A stretch of 7,546 nt of DNA from an uncultured Dorea sp. GTDB lineage: Bacteria > Bacillota_A > Clostridia > Lachnospirales > Lachnospiraceae. Positions within the stretch are counted from its first letter, which is position 1, and each line of letters opens with the position of its first letter. The notes beneath the pieces are model-generated. The model was not told the DNA's origin, did no database searches, and saw only the letters and a program-made list of their open reading frames with translations. Made by a program: the position numbers and the translations under genes. Positions 1-6,183 of this stretch are shown here, one piece after another. The DNA is taken from contig CAJTRO010000055.1 of assembly GCA_910579015.1 (NCBI GenBank), forward strand, positions 1 to 7,546, written 5' to 3'.

Positions 1-236
1 AACCATTTGATACGGTCATCCAGTTTCATGACCGTAAAGTTTCTGTCTTTTGAATTCCATGCCTTAAATTTACTCCCATCAATCGACACATAACCGGTAT
101 CCAGATCTACCGATATCCGTTTTGTAAATTCCTTGAATACTTTTTTCATACAGGCAATATTGTCTTTTCTAAAATCAGAAATCGTCCGAAAATCCGGCTG
201 CAATCCATCCATCAGCCATATCACTTTATTCAGTTT
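1..236 (-). pseudogene. IS1182-family transposase fragment, N-terminus missing, C-terminus off-window
   Basis: Reading the minus strand from 236 gives 78 uninterrupted codons. They include WLMDGLQPDFRTISDFRKDN (residues 7-26), the usual DNA-binding-side motif of IS1182/IS5-like transposases, and VSIDGSKFKAWNSKDRNFT (50-68), whose Asp-53 is the expected first catalytic Asp of the DDE triad. The codon just upstream of the frame is TGA (239-237), and no start codon with a ribosome binding site precedes the fragment, so the N-terminal part is gone. The remaining catalytic residues would lie at coordinates below 1. The reading frame seen is intact, which suggests a fairly recent truncation. It is almost certainly not expressed as an active enzyme; the exact IS name is unknown. 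Confidence 0.75.
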
Positions 237-237
237 T

Positions 238-368
238 CAAGGTACATTATTTTTATGAAAATCACTCGCTTAATTTGCGAATGCATCTACCTATTAGATT
301 AATTCATCAACTTATTAGTTTTCGGACAGTCTCCCCCTGTCATATAATTTTATAGGCATAACATATTC
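238..368. other. Gene-free AT-rich stretch between amrS and the transposase fragment
   Basis: This stretch separates the amrS stop codon from the broken transposase and contains no credible gene. Reading along the minus strand it holds a 5-bp hairpin GACAG/CTGTC (325-341, 7-nt loop), the possible IS tip, two 21-nt-period imperfect repeats (284-320), a weak hairpin ATTCGC/GCGAGT (264-282, one G-T pair) followed by only a short T-rich run, and GTACCTTGAAAACTGAATAA (246-227), which resembles the sequence ahead of 23S genes in many Firmicutes. None is a convincing terminator for amrS. Confidence 0.5.
284..320. repeat. Two imperfect 16-nt direct repeats, 21 nt apart
   Basis: On the plus strand CATCTACCTATTAGAT (284-299) and CATCAACTTATTAGTT (305-320) match at 13 of 16 positions. 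They are offset by 21 nt, about two helical turns, placing both copies on the same DNA face. They lie just inside the possible IS tip, so subterminal transposase-binding sites are one explanation. Chance similarity in AT-rich DNA is another. Confidence 0.45.
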
Positions 369-1205
369 TCAACAGTTCCCCACAAACACATATTCCAGAT
401 ACTTCCCCGCCGTTTCCGCAAGCTGGTATACCCGCCCTGCCTCCGTCGCCGTCCTGTCCGTCATATGATATCGCGGGAAAAAGCGGGTAACATGAAGCGG
501 GATCTTCTTTCCCACAGATTTCTCCACAGAAGCGATCCATCCTGCCTCTTCTTCCATCTCCTGTACATCGTCATTCTCCCCTGGCACGATCAGCGTCGTA
601 AGCTCCACATGGCAGGCTTCGGACGCACGGATAATAAATTCCCTGACTGCATCCAGATCCCCTCCATACTTCCGGTATGTCTCCTTACGGAACGATTTCA
701 AATCAATATTCATGGCATCTATATAAGGAAGAATCTCATCGAGAACCTCCCTTGATGCCGTCCCGTTCGTGACCAGCACATTCTCCAGCCCAAACTCTTT
801 AACCAGCTTTGCCGTATCACGCACATACTCCCAGCCTGTCAACGGTTCATTATAGGTATATGCAACCCCGCAAACCTTCCCGGCATACTTAAGCGCCGTC
901 TCTGCCAGCGCCTGCGGAGAGAGGAAAATCGTGTTCCCCTCCTTCCCGCACGCCATGGATATCTCATGATTCTGACAGAACGGACAACGCATGTTACAGC
1001 CATAGCTTCCCACAGACAGAATAATACTTCCCGGCCGGAACATCTTAAGCGGCTTCTTCTCGATCGGATCCAGCGCCAGAGAGGTGATCTGTCCGTAATT
1101 TTCACAGACAATCCTTCCCCCTTCATTCTTTCTGCCCCGGCATATGCCCCTCTGCCCCGGCTCCAGACGGCATTGATGCATACACGCCCTGCACACTGTC
1201 TTCAT
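369..1205 (-). CDS. amrS: AmmeMemoRadiSam system radical SAM enzyme (short form)
   Basis: This encodes a 278-residue cytosolic radical S-adenosylmethionine enzyme. The cluster motif CNMRCPFC (Cys-70, 74, 77) should bind a [4Fe-4S] cluster. An N-terminal Cys set (Cys-5, 8, 12, 22 in CRACMHQC...GIC) matches the family pattern, as do the AYTYNEP segment (115-121), the VTNGT motif (145-149) and NIDLK (166-170). I start at the ATG at 1205 because AGGAGG lies 6 nt ahead of it. An in-frame ATG at 1253 would add 16 polar residues but has no properly spaced ribosome binding site. The protein ends at YVFVGNC, where many relatives known to me continue with a Cys-rich zinc-ribbon tail. It follows the Memo-AMMECR1 fusion by 114 nt, so the two are probably co-transcribed. 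The reaction and substrate are unknown for the family; an activase-like glycyl-radical role is less likely without a partner nearby. Confidence 0.88.
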   Translation of the reverse strand: MKTVCRACMHQCRLEPGQRGICRGRKNEGGRIVCENYGQITSLALDPIEKKPLKMFRPGSIILSVGSYGCNMRCPFCQNHEISMACGKEGNTIFLSPQALAETALKYAGKVCGVAYTYNEPLTGWEYVRDTAKLVKEFGLENVLVTNGTASREVLDEILPYIDAMNIDLKSFRKETYRKYGGDLDAVREFIIRASEACHVELTTLIVPGENDDVQEMEEEAGWIASVEKSVGKKIPLHVTRFFPRYHMTDRTATEAGRVYQLAETAGKYLEYVFVGNC

Positions 1206-1211
1206 TTCGTC

Positions 1212-1217
1212 CCTCCT
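1212..1217 (-). promoter_or_regulatory. Ribosome binding site that fixes the amrS start
   Basis: The minus strand reads AGGAGG followed by GACGAA and then ATG (1205-1203). This is a full consensus Shine-Dalgarno sequence with 6-nt spacing, and it selects the start giving MKTVCRAC over the upstream ATG at 1253, which is preceded only by AAAAGGG directly abutting it. Confidence 0.85.
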
Positions 1218-1221
1218 TGTC

Positions 1222-1239
1222 TCCTCATCCTGATGAGGA
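1222..1239 (-). promoter_or_regulatory. Perfect 7-bp hairpin just upstream of the amrS ribosome binding site
   Basis: The minus strand reads TCCTCAT, loop CAGG, ATGAGGA: a perfect 7-bp stem with a 4-nt loop. It ends 4 nt before the AAGGAGG of amrS. There is no T-run after it, so it is not an intrinsic terminator. It could tune translation or mRNA processing between the two genes. Its 3' arm with the following base carries a second purine-rich AGGAG. Function is inferred from position only. Confidence 0.5.
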
Positions 1240-1276
1240 TCTTCTGCCGGCATCCCTTTTTCGCGTACCAGCCAAA

Positions 1277-1347
1277 CTCCTCTTAATAATACCGGATAAC
1301 CTCGAATCTCCCGCTCCTCTTAATAATGCCGGATAACCTCGAATCTC
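1277..1347. repeat. 34-bp tandem duplication of the fusion gene's 3' end, period 37 bp
   Basis: Copies at 1277-1310 and 1314-1347 agree at 33 of 34 positions; the one difference is A1291 against G1328, and a CCG triplet separates them. The 1314-1347 copy contains the last codons of the upstream gene (RFEVIRHY and TAA). The 1277-1310 copy sits in the spacer and would spell RFEVIRYY and TAA, but is shifted one base out of the gene's frame. Replication slippage or a collapsed gene duplication could have made it. Confidence 0.95.
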
Positions 1348-2702
1348 TCGAGCTCTGCCTCTTCATGCTCCCCGATTCCCGCCTTCTGCTTTGCGATCCT
1401 GATCTGTTCTTTTACCGTGTCTATCCCGTCCAGATTCGGAAGCAGAAGTCCGCGCCGGTATCCCTTCGTCACCACCACGCCGTAACGCTCCACGTCCAGC
1501 TGATCCGGCGAATCAATCCTCTCCGTATCCCCCAGCACGTCCACACTGATCGTCAAGAACTCCAGTTCCTCCGGCACAATGGGCGGGAATCTTGGATCCT
1601 TCGTGGATGCGCTGACAGCATTCTCCGTAATCTCTTCCGCTATGGAAGACTGCACCGCCTGGATCGTACCGATACATCCCCGAAGCTGTCCTCCCTTCTT
1701 TATGGAGACAAATACCCCTGCCCTTCGGGTATACATCTCTTCCGGCAGATCCTCTGGTATCCTCTTCTTTATGCCTGTCCGGACATACTCTTCTATGACC
1801 GCTCTGGCGAGACGCACATAGGCATCCTCCTTCGCCCTCTGTTCCCTGAGACGCTCCCGCTCCATTTTTTCATATTGATCCTTGAAGTTACGTGTCAGAT
1901 CTCTGCCGCATATCTCATAAGCGCAGATACCGTATCCAACTCCAAAAGGTCCCTCATAGGACAGACGCTCTGCAACAACGCCGGTCCTATCCAGCGCCCC
2001 CGCCATGATCGTAAACGCCCTGTGCCCGCATTCGCCGGCTTTCTCACAGAAGCTCTCCGAAAATTCCAACAGCTTCCCGAAGTCTCCGTTTCCCATCACT
2101 TCCATAATCCGGCTGTCATATGCAGGGCCTTCTTCCTTATAGCCATATGGTCCGTCGAAAGATAACCGGTGGGACAGATCCCCGCTGGCGATCAGCACGG
2201 TATCCCTGCCAAGAATCTCCGAGGTCTCCTTGATCCGCCGTCCCAGTTCGTAATGATCCGCAAGGGGCAGTCCCGATAATCCCATTCTGACCAGTTTATA
2301 ATCCTTCCAATACTGGTTCACGAAATAGAGCGGCACCATCGTTCCGTGGTCAAGCCCCCTGCCGCGCTCCCCTTCTGTCCCTGCCGGAAGCTCTCCTGCC
2401 TCTGCAAGCTTCCGGAGATTCTCCACAAATTCCGTATCATAGTCTGCCTCCATCCTCACCTGCCCGGCACGAAACTGCCCAAAATCACCCTCTGCATGAT
2501 CTCCCGGCGAGATATGGAAATAATCCGCGTACATCGTCTGGTGCGGTGAGATCAGCACGATCGTCTCCGGTTTCAGGCCGGCAATCCTCCGCCCGATCTC
2601 ATGATATGCGCAGACTGTGTTCTTTATTTTTCTCTCCTCACCCCTGCCGATCTCCGGTACAATGAGCGGAGGATGGGGAACCATAAACGCTCCTTTTATC
2701 AC
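1320..2702 (-). CDS. amrA: Memo-like (LigB fold) / AMMECR1 fusion protein, AmmeMemoRadiSam proteins B+A
   Basis: This 460-residue cytosolic protein joins two domains that are often separate genes. Residues about 1-268 are a Memo/class III extradiol dioxygenase-like domain with VPHPPLIVPEIG (8-19), LISPH (His-54), DHGTMVPL (118-125), SGDLSH (173-178) and ECGHRAF (224-230). His-10, His-54 and Cys-225 are my best guess at the counterparts of metal-binding residues described in human MEMO1. A charged helical linker (about 274-295) leads to an AMMECR1 domain with the hallmark LRGCIG (340-345), DPRFPP (369-374) and RRGLLLPN (416-423). No enzymatic activity is established for this bacterial family. 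The start is GTG at 2702, with AGGAGG 9 nt ahead; an internal ATG at codon 7 would cut into the PHPP motif region. It leads the unit containing amrS. The symbol is that of the AMMECR1 half; the Memo half corresponds to amrB. Confidence 0.88.
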   Translation of the reverse strand: MIKGAFMVPHPPLIVPEIGRGEERKIKNTVCAYHEIGRRIAGLKPETIVLISPHQTMYADYFHISPGDHAEGDFGQFRAGQVRMEADYDTEFVENLRKLAEAGELPAGTEGERGRGLDHGTMVPLYFVNQYWKDYKLVRMGLSGLPLADHYELGRRIKETSEILGRDTVLIASGDLSHRLSFDGPYGYKEEGPAYDSRIMEVMGNGDFGKLLEFSESFCEKAGECGHRAFTIMAGALDRTGVVAERLSYEGPFGVGYGICAYEICGRDLTRNFKDQYEKMERERLREQRAKEDAYVRLARAVIEEYVRTGIKKRIPEDLPEEMYTRRAGVFVSIKKGGQLRGCIGTIQAVQSSIAEEITENAVSASTKDPRFPPIVPEELEFLTISVDVLGDTERIDSPDQLDVERYGVVVTKGYRRGLLLPNLDGIDTVKEQIRIAKQKAGIGEHEEAELERFEVIRHY

Positions 2703-2711
2703 AGTCTGATC

Positions 2712-2717
2712 CCTCCT
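2712..2717 (-). promoter_or_regulatory. Ribosome binding site supporting the GTG start of the Memo-AMMECR1 gene
   Basis: The minus strand shows AAAAAGGAGG, then GATCAGACT (9 nt), then GTG ATA AAA GGA. The consensus site and spacing favour the GTG at 2702 over the ATG at 2684, which would be 27 nt away. Confidence 0.8.
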
Positions 2718-2737
2718 TTTTGCTGTCTGTTGTAATT

Positions 2738-2746
2738 ATTCTAACA
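2738..2746 (-). promoter_or_regulatory. Likely extended -10 promoter for the Memo-AMMECR1/amrS unit
   Basis: The minus strand contains TGTTAGAAT, a TGn extended -10 element with a 5-of-6 match to TATAAT (TAGAAT, 2743-2738). Transcription would begin roughly 30 nt before the GTG codon. No good -35 box is present 17 nt upstream (TGTCGC), which is tolerated with an extended -10. It lies in the 94-nt gap after rbsB and suggests the unit can be expressed independently of the ribose operon. Confidence 0.5.
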
Positions 2747-2796
2747 TATAAGCACGGAACGCGACAGGTCTGATGAAAAAAACAGCCTCTTCTACA

Positions 2797-3711
2797 CTAT
2801 TTTGTTACAAGCTCTACTTCTACCGGCAGAGACTTCTCCACCTCTTCCCCGGCAATCATCTTAATTGCTGTCAGGATTGCTGTCTCACCCATAAGCTCCG
2901 GTTTCTGCGCCACAGTTGCCGTCATCTTTCCGGCTTTCACGGCATTTACCGCGTCATCTGTCGCGTCGAATCCGACAACCTTGATATCTTTTCCGGTCGC
3001 GGCGATCGCCTGAAGCGCGCCAAGCGCCATCTCGTCATTATGCGCGAACACTCCCTTGATCGAGGAATCCGACTGAAGTATGTTCTCCATTACCGTCATA
3101 CCTTCCGCACGGTCAAAATTCGCACTCTGGCTCGCAACCACATCGAGCGCCTCATCCGCCGCCTCATGGAAACCGGCGCCTCTGTCGATAGTCGCAGACG
3201 CTCCCGGTACTCCCTGAAGCTCTGCCGCCTTCGCACCTTCTCCAATCTGCTCGATCAGATACTCCGTGGCCATCCTCGCTCCCGCCACATTATCAGATGC
3301 AATCTGGCAGTCCACTTCGACACCATTAACTACACGGTCAACGGAAATAACCTTAATCCCCTGAGAAACCGCATTCTGCACCGCCGGCGCCACCGCGTCG
3401 GAATCCACCGGATTCACGATCAGTACGCTGATATTTCTTGAAATCAGATCTTCAATGTCGTTCTGCTGCTTCGCACTGTCGTCACCGGCGTCCGCAACCG
3501 CCAGTTTTACGCCTTCTTTTTCAGCCGCCTCTTCTGCCCCTTCTGCAAGGGATACGAAAAACGGATTGTTCAGCGTGGACACAGACAGTCCGATCGAACC
3601 GTTTCCGGCATTCTCCACAGCCTCCCCCTCGCCGTCGATCGTGATCGCATTACATCCGGCAAGGCTGAACATCATACATAACACCATCATTATACTTGCT
3701 AATTTTCTCAT
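2797..3711 (-). CDS. rbsB: D-ribose ABC transporter, substrate-binding lipoprotein
   Basis: This is a 304-residue extracytoplasmic binding protein of the type I periplasmic-binding fold. A lipoprotein signal (residues 1-20) ends in the lipobox SLAGC, so Cys-20 should be lipidated and anchor the protein to the outer face of the membrane. Residues matching the ribose pocket of E. coli RbsB are all present: NNPFF (48-52), Asp-125/Arg-126, Arg-177, Phe-199, Asn-225, Asp-249 and Gln-269, which makes ribose the best-supported ligand. It is the last gene of the rbs operon, 25 nt after rbsC, with an AAGGTGAG ribosome binding site. No clear intrinsic terminator follows its TAG stop. Other pentose or galactose binders share the fold, but the pocket and neighbours favour ribose. 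Confidence 0.95.
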   Translation of the reverse strand: MRKLASIMMVLCMMFSLAGCNAITIDGEGEAVENAGNGSIGLSVSTLNNPFFVSLAEGAEEAAEKEGVKLAVADAGDDSAKQQNDIEDLISRNISVLIVNPVDSDAVAPAVQNAVSQGIKVISVDRVVNGVEVDCQIASDNVAGARMATEYLIEQIGEGAKAAELQGVPGASATIDRGAGFHEAADEALDVVASQSANFDRAEGMTVMENILQSDSSIKGVFAHNDEMALGALQAIAATGKDIKVVGFDATDDAVNAVKAGKMTATVAQKPELMGETAILTAIKMIAGEEVEKSLPVEVELVTK

Positions 3712-3736
3712 ATCTTCTCACCTTTTTCCTTTCATC

Positions 3737-4678
3737 CTATCTCTTGCGGTCTGATAATACAGCCACCAGAATTACAAATCCCTTGATCACGTCCTGATAG
3801 TAAGAGGACACGCCAAGAATATTCAGACCGTTATTCAGCACAGCAATGATCAGCACGCCGATAAATGTTCCGTAGATCTTACCGCGTCCACCGCTCATAC
3901 TCGTACCGCCAAGCGCTACCGCCGCAATTGCATCCAGCTCATAACCGTCTCCCAGAGTCGGCTGTGCAGAACCAAGCCTTGATAACAGGATCAGACCGGA
4001 CAGCGCTGACATGAAACCAGAGATCGCATATACAATGATCTTTGTCTTATGGATATTGATACCTGCAAGCTTCGCACATTTCCAATTGCTTCCTGTCGCG
4101 TAGACCGCTCGTCCAAAGGCTGTCTTATTCAACAGAAAATAGAATCCGGCGAAGATCAAAAGCAGCAGGATTACCGGGATAGGGATACGGTAGAAGTTAC
4201 CTCTTCCCACCAGCTTCAATACGAAGCTGTCTCCAAGGTTCGAGATCGGCTTTCCGTCAGTGAAGATCATAGTCGCGCCGCGATAAACCGTCATTGTGAT
4301 CAACGTGGCAATAAACGCCTGAAGCCTTCCCTTCGTCACCAACAGTCCGCTGACTGCTCCAAGTCCCGTTCCTATCGCCAGGGCCAGAAGCATGGCGGCC
4401 CCCGCCGGGACACCGCTTGAGATCATGCCCGCACACAGCGCCGTACTAAGAGCAAGGACAGAACCGACAGACAGGTCGATCGCATCCGTTAAGATTACGC
4501 AGGTCATGCCAAATGCAATCAGTCCGTTGATGGATGACTGACGCAGCAAAGACAAAAAGTTGCTTCCTGTCCGGAACTCCGGACTAACGATACTGATTCC
4601 GACAACCAGCAGTACCAGCGCGATCAGCGCGCCCAGATCCTGCATATGATCTGTGATTTTCTTCTTATTTGTTTCCAT
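3737..4678 (-). CDS. rbsC: Ribose ABC transporter permease
   Basis: This 313-residue integral membrane protein is of normal length for RbsC (about 320). Hydrophobic segments lie near residues 15-33, 45-64, 70-88, 93-115, 122-140, 166-183, 212-233, 248-262, 268-288 and 297-309, consistent with the many-helix channel of CUT2 sugar importers. The cytoplasmic coupling loop AFGRAVYATGSN...LAGI (187-207) is the EAA-like segment that docks on RbsA. ALGGTSMSGGRG (255-266) is a family signature. The start ATG shares one base with the rbsA stop (TAATG), and GGAGG 9 nt upstream lies inside the last rbsA codons, so translation is probably coupled. RbsC forms the pore through which RbsB delivers ribose. 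Confidence 0.95.
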   Translation of the reverse strand: METNKKKITDHMQDLGALIALVLLVVGISIVSPEFRTGSNFLSLLRQSSINGLIAFGMTCVILTDAIDLSVGSVLALSTALCAGMISSGVPAGAAMLLALAIGTGLGAVSGLLVTKGRLQAFIATLITMTVYRGATMIFTDGKPISNLGDSFVLKLVGRGNFYRIPIPVILLLLIFAGFYFLLNKTAFGRAVYATGSNWKCAKLAGINIHKTKIIVYAISGFMSALSGLILLSRLGSAQPTLGDGYELDAIAAVALGGTSMSGGRGKIYGTFIGVLIIAVLNNGLNILGVSSYYQDVIKGFVILVAVLSDRKR

Positions 4679-4692
4679 TAAATTGTACCTCC
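4676..4692 (-). promoter_or_regulatory. TAATG stop-start overlap with internal ribosome binding site (rbsA/rbsC)
   Basis: The rbsA TAA (4680-4678) and the rbsC ATG (4678-4676) share the A at 4678. GGAGG (4692-4688) sits 9 nt before the ATG within the rbsA codons for Gly-Gly. This arrangement lets terminating ribosomes reinitiate on rbsC and helps match ATPase and permease amounts. Confidence 0.85.
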
Positions 4693-6162
4693 CGTCGCTA
4701 ACGTCATTACATTTTCCTGATTGGCTTCTTCTTTGAAAATAATTCCTCTGACCAGTCCTTCACGGACAACCATTACACGGTCGCTCATGCCAAGCACCTC
4801 CGGCAGTTCAGAAGATACCATGATGATCGCCACACCCTTTGCCGCCAGGTCATTGATAATATTGTAGATCTCCTTCTTTGCGCCGATATCCACGCCCCTT
4901 GTAGGTTCATCCAGAATCAGGATCTTTGGATCTGTGTATACCCATTTCGCAAATACCACTTTCTGCTGGTTACCGCCGCTTAAGTTATTACACTCGTGAA
5001 ATGGTCCAAAACAGCGGATACGCAGTTCCTTGATCCCCTTTTCGACCAGCTCCCGTTCCTTCTTCTTGTCGATCACATAGTTCTTTGAAACGATTGGAAG
5101 GTTTGCAAGGGAAATATTTTTCTCGATACTTTCTTCCAGCATCAGACCTTCCACTTTCCGGTCTTCCGTGATAAATCCGATTCCGTTTTTCATCGCCTGA
5201 ATCGGAGATTTGATCTGTACCTCTTTCCCGTCAATCTCAATCCTGCCGGACTCGTAAGGAAGATTTCCGAATATAGCCTGCATGATCTCCGTCCTTCCGG
5301 CTCCCATAAGGCCGGACACTCCCAGAACCTCTCCGGCTTTCACCTCAAACGTTACATCCTGGAACACGCCCTTCTTGGTCAGTCCGCTTACCTTCAGGAC
5401 TGTTTCCCCGATCTTACAGTCACGCTCCGGATACCGCTCTCCGATCTCACGCCCGATCATCAGCTTCACGATATCGTTCATATTCGTCTCCGGGATATTC
5501 CTGGTTCCCACATATGTACCGTCGCGCAGCACACTGATCCTGTCGCACAGTTCGAATATCTCCTCCATCCTGTGGGAAATGTACACGATGGACACTCCCG
5601 ATCTGCGAAGAGACTTTATCACCTCGAACAGCACCACCGTCTCACTCTGCGTCAGTGCGGCTGTCGGCTCATCCATGATGATAACTTTCGCGTCCACCAT
5701 AAGAGCCTTGCAGATCTCGATCATCTGCTGCTGCCCCACGGAAAGGTTGGACATCACCTCTCCCGGATCGATCTTTACGCCCAGGCGGTCCAGAGCTTTT
5801 GCCGCCTTCTGGCGCATTGCCTTCTGATCGCAGAAACCGAACTTATTCTTGATCTCTTTCCCCATGAACAGATTCTCTTCCACAGTCAGGTCAAACAGTA
5901 CGTTAAGCTCCTGATGGATGAACACGATCCCCGCTCTTTCTGCTTCCTGGGGATTCTTGTAAGCCGCTTCCTGTCCGTCCACGATGACCGTCCCCTTGTC
6001 TCTCGTATAAACACCGGTCAGGATCTTCATCAGAGTGGATTTTCCGGCTCCGTTCTCACCCATGAGCGCATGAACTTCTCCATGCCCCAGGACAAAACCG
6101 GCATCTTTTAACACCTGATTCGTTCCGAAGGATTTGTCAATCCCCTTCATCTCAATCTGCAT
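4678..6162 (-). CDS. rbsA: Ribose ABC transporter ATP-binding protein (two fused ATPase domains)
   Basis: This 494-residue cytoplasmic ATPase drives ribose import through RbsC. The N-terminal cassette is canonical: Walker A GENGAGKST (35-43), signature LSVGQQQ (140-146), Walker B IIMDEP (161-166, catalytic Glu-165) and switch His-197. The C-terminal cassette has GLMGAGRTE (284-292), with Arg-290 in place of the usual Walker A lysine; signature LSGGNQQ (394-400), LILDEPTRGVD (415-425), and Ser instead of the switch His (VSSELPEV, 449-456). From memory, E. coli RbsA has the same substitutions, so the second site is the usual degenerate one and not a defect. Length matches the family. The ATG at 6162 follows GGAGG with 7-nt spacing, 21 nt after rbsD. 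Confidence 0.96.
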   Translation of the reverse strand: MQIEMKGIDKSFGTNQVLKDAGFVLGHGEVHALMGENGAGKSTLMKILTGVYTRDKGTVIVDGQEAAYKNPQEAERAGIVFIHQELNVLFDLTVEENLFMGKEIKNKFGFCDQKAMRQKAAKALDRLGVKIDPGEVMSNLSVGQQQMIEICKALMVDAKVIIMDEPTAALTQSETVVLFEVIKSLRRSGVSIVYISHRMEEIFELCDRISVLRDGTYVGTRNIPETNMNDIVKLMIGREIGERYPERDCKIGETVLKVSGLTKKGVFQDVTFEVKAGEVLGVSGLMGAGRTEIMQAIFGNLPYESGRIEIDGKEVQIKSPIQAMKNGIGFITEDRKVEGLMLEESIEKNISLANLPIVSKNYVIDKKKERELVEKGIKELRIRCFGPFHECNNLSGGNQQKVVFAKWVYTDPKILILDEPTRGVDIGAKKEIYNIINDLAAKGVAIIMVSSELPEVLGMSDRVMVVREGLVRGIIFKEEANQENVMTLATGGTI

Positions 6163-6183
6163 TTTTCTTCCTCCCTTGATCTC

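Larger units (their letters stand above)
1..338 (-). mobile_element. Remnant of an IS1182-like insertion sequence, cut by the window edge
   Basis: The minus strand of this AT-rich stretch encodes an internal part of a DDE transposase (positions 236 to 1), and the element continues beyond the window. The outer limit near 338 is a guess: the minus-strand motif GGAGACTGTCCGAAAAC (321-337) looks like an insertion-sequence tip and lies about 85 nt before the coding remnant. A full transposase needs roughly 60 more N-terminal codons than fit in that space, so the element has lost internal sequence or been rearranged. No target-site duplication can be checked because the other end is outside. The family assignment comes from the residue pattern only. 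Confidence 0.55.

Noticed and set aside
264..282. Weak hairpin downstream of amrS as a terminator
   Set aside because: Six pairs including a G-T, a 7-nt loop and only four consecutive T after it, about 90 nt past the stop codon; too weak to call.
184..327. 9-bp inverted repeat GTCCGAAAA (184-192) / TTTTCGGAC (319-327)
   Set aside because: One copy lies in conserved transposase codons, and a 9-bp match in a few hundred bases is expected by chance often enough to carry little weight.
1206..1253. Longer amrS start at the ATG at 1253
   Set aside because: It has no properly spaced ribosome binding site, adds 16 polar residues before the conserved Cys motif, and spans the hairpin. The ATG at 1205 has a consensus site.
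1326..2165. Long plus-strand open frame opposite the Memo-AMMECR1 gene
   Set aside because: Its product has no recognisable motif and an unnatural composition. It is the antisense of a well-supported gene. The same applies to the other plus-strand frames at 2773-3441, 5282-5827 and 5572-6111.
2776..2796. Possible intrinsic terminator after rbsB (run of seven T on the minus strand)
   Set aside because: The sequence before the T-run does not form a stable GC-rich stem; the best pairing is about five weak pairs across a long loop.
5220..5320. Degenerate second ATPase site in RbsA (Arg for Lys in Walker A)
   Set aside because: The same substitution and the Ser-Ser in place of the switch His are, from memory, normal in E. 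coli RbsA and related sugar importers.
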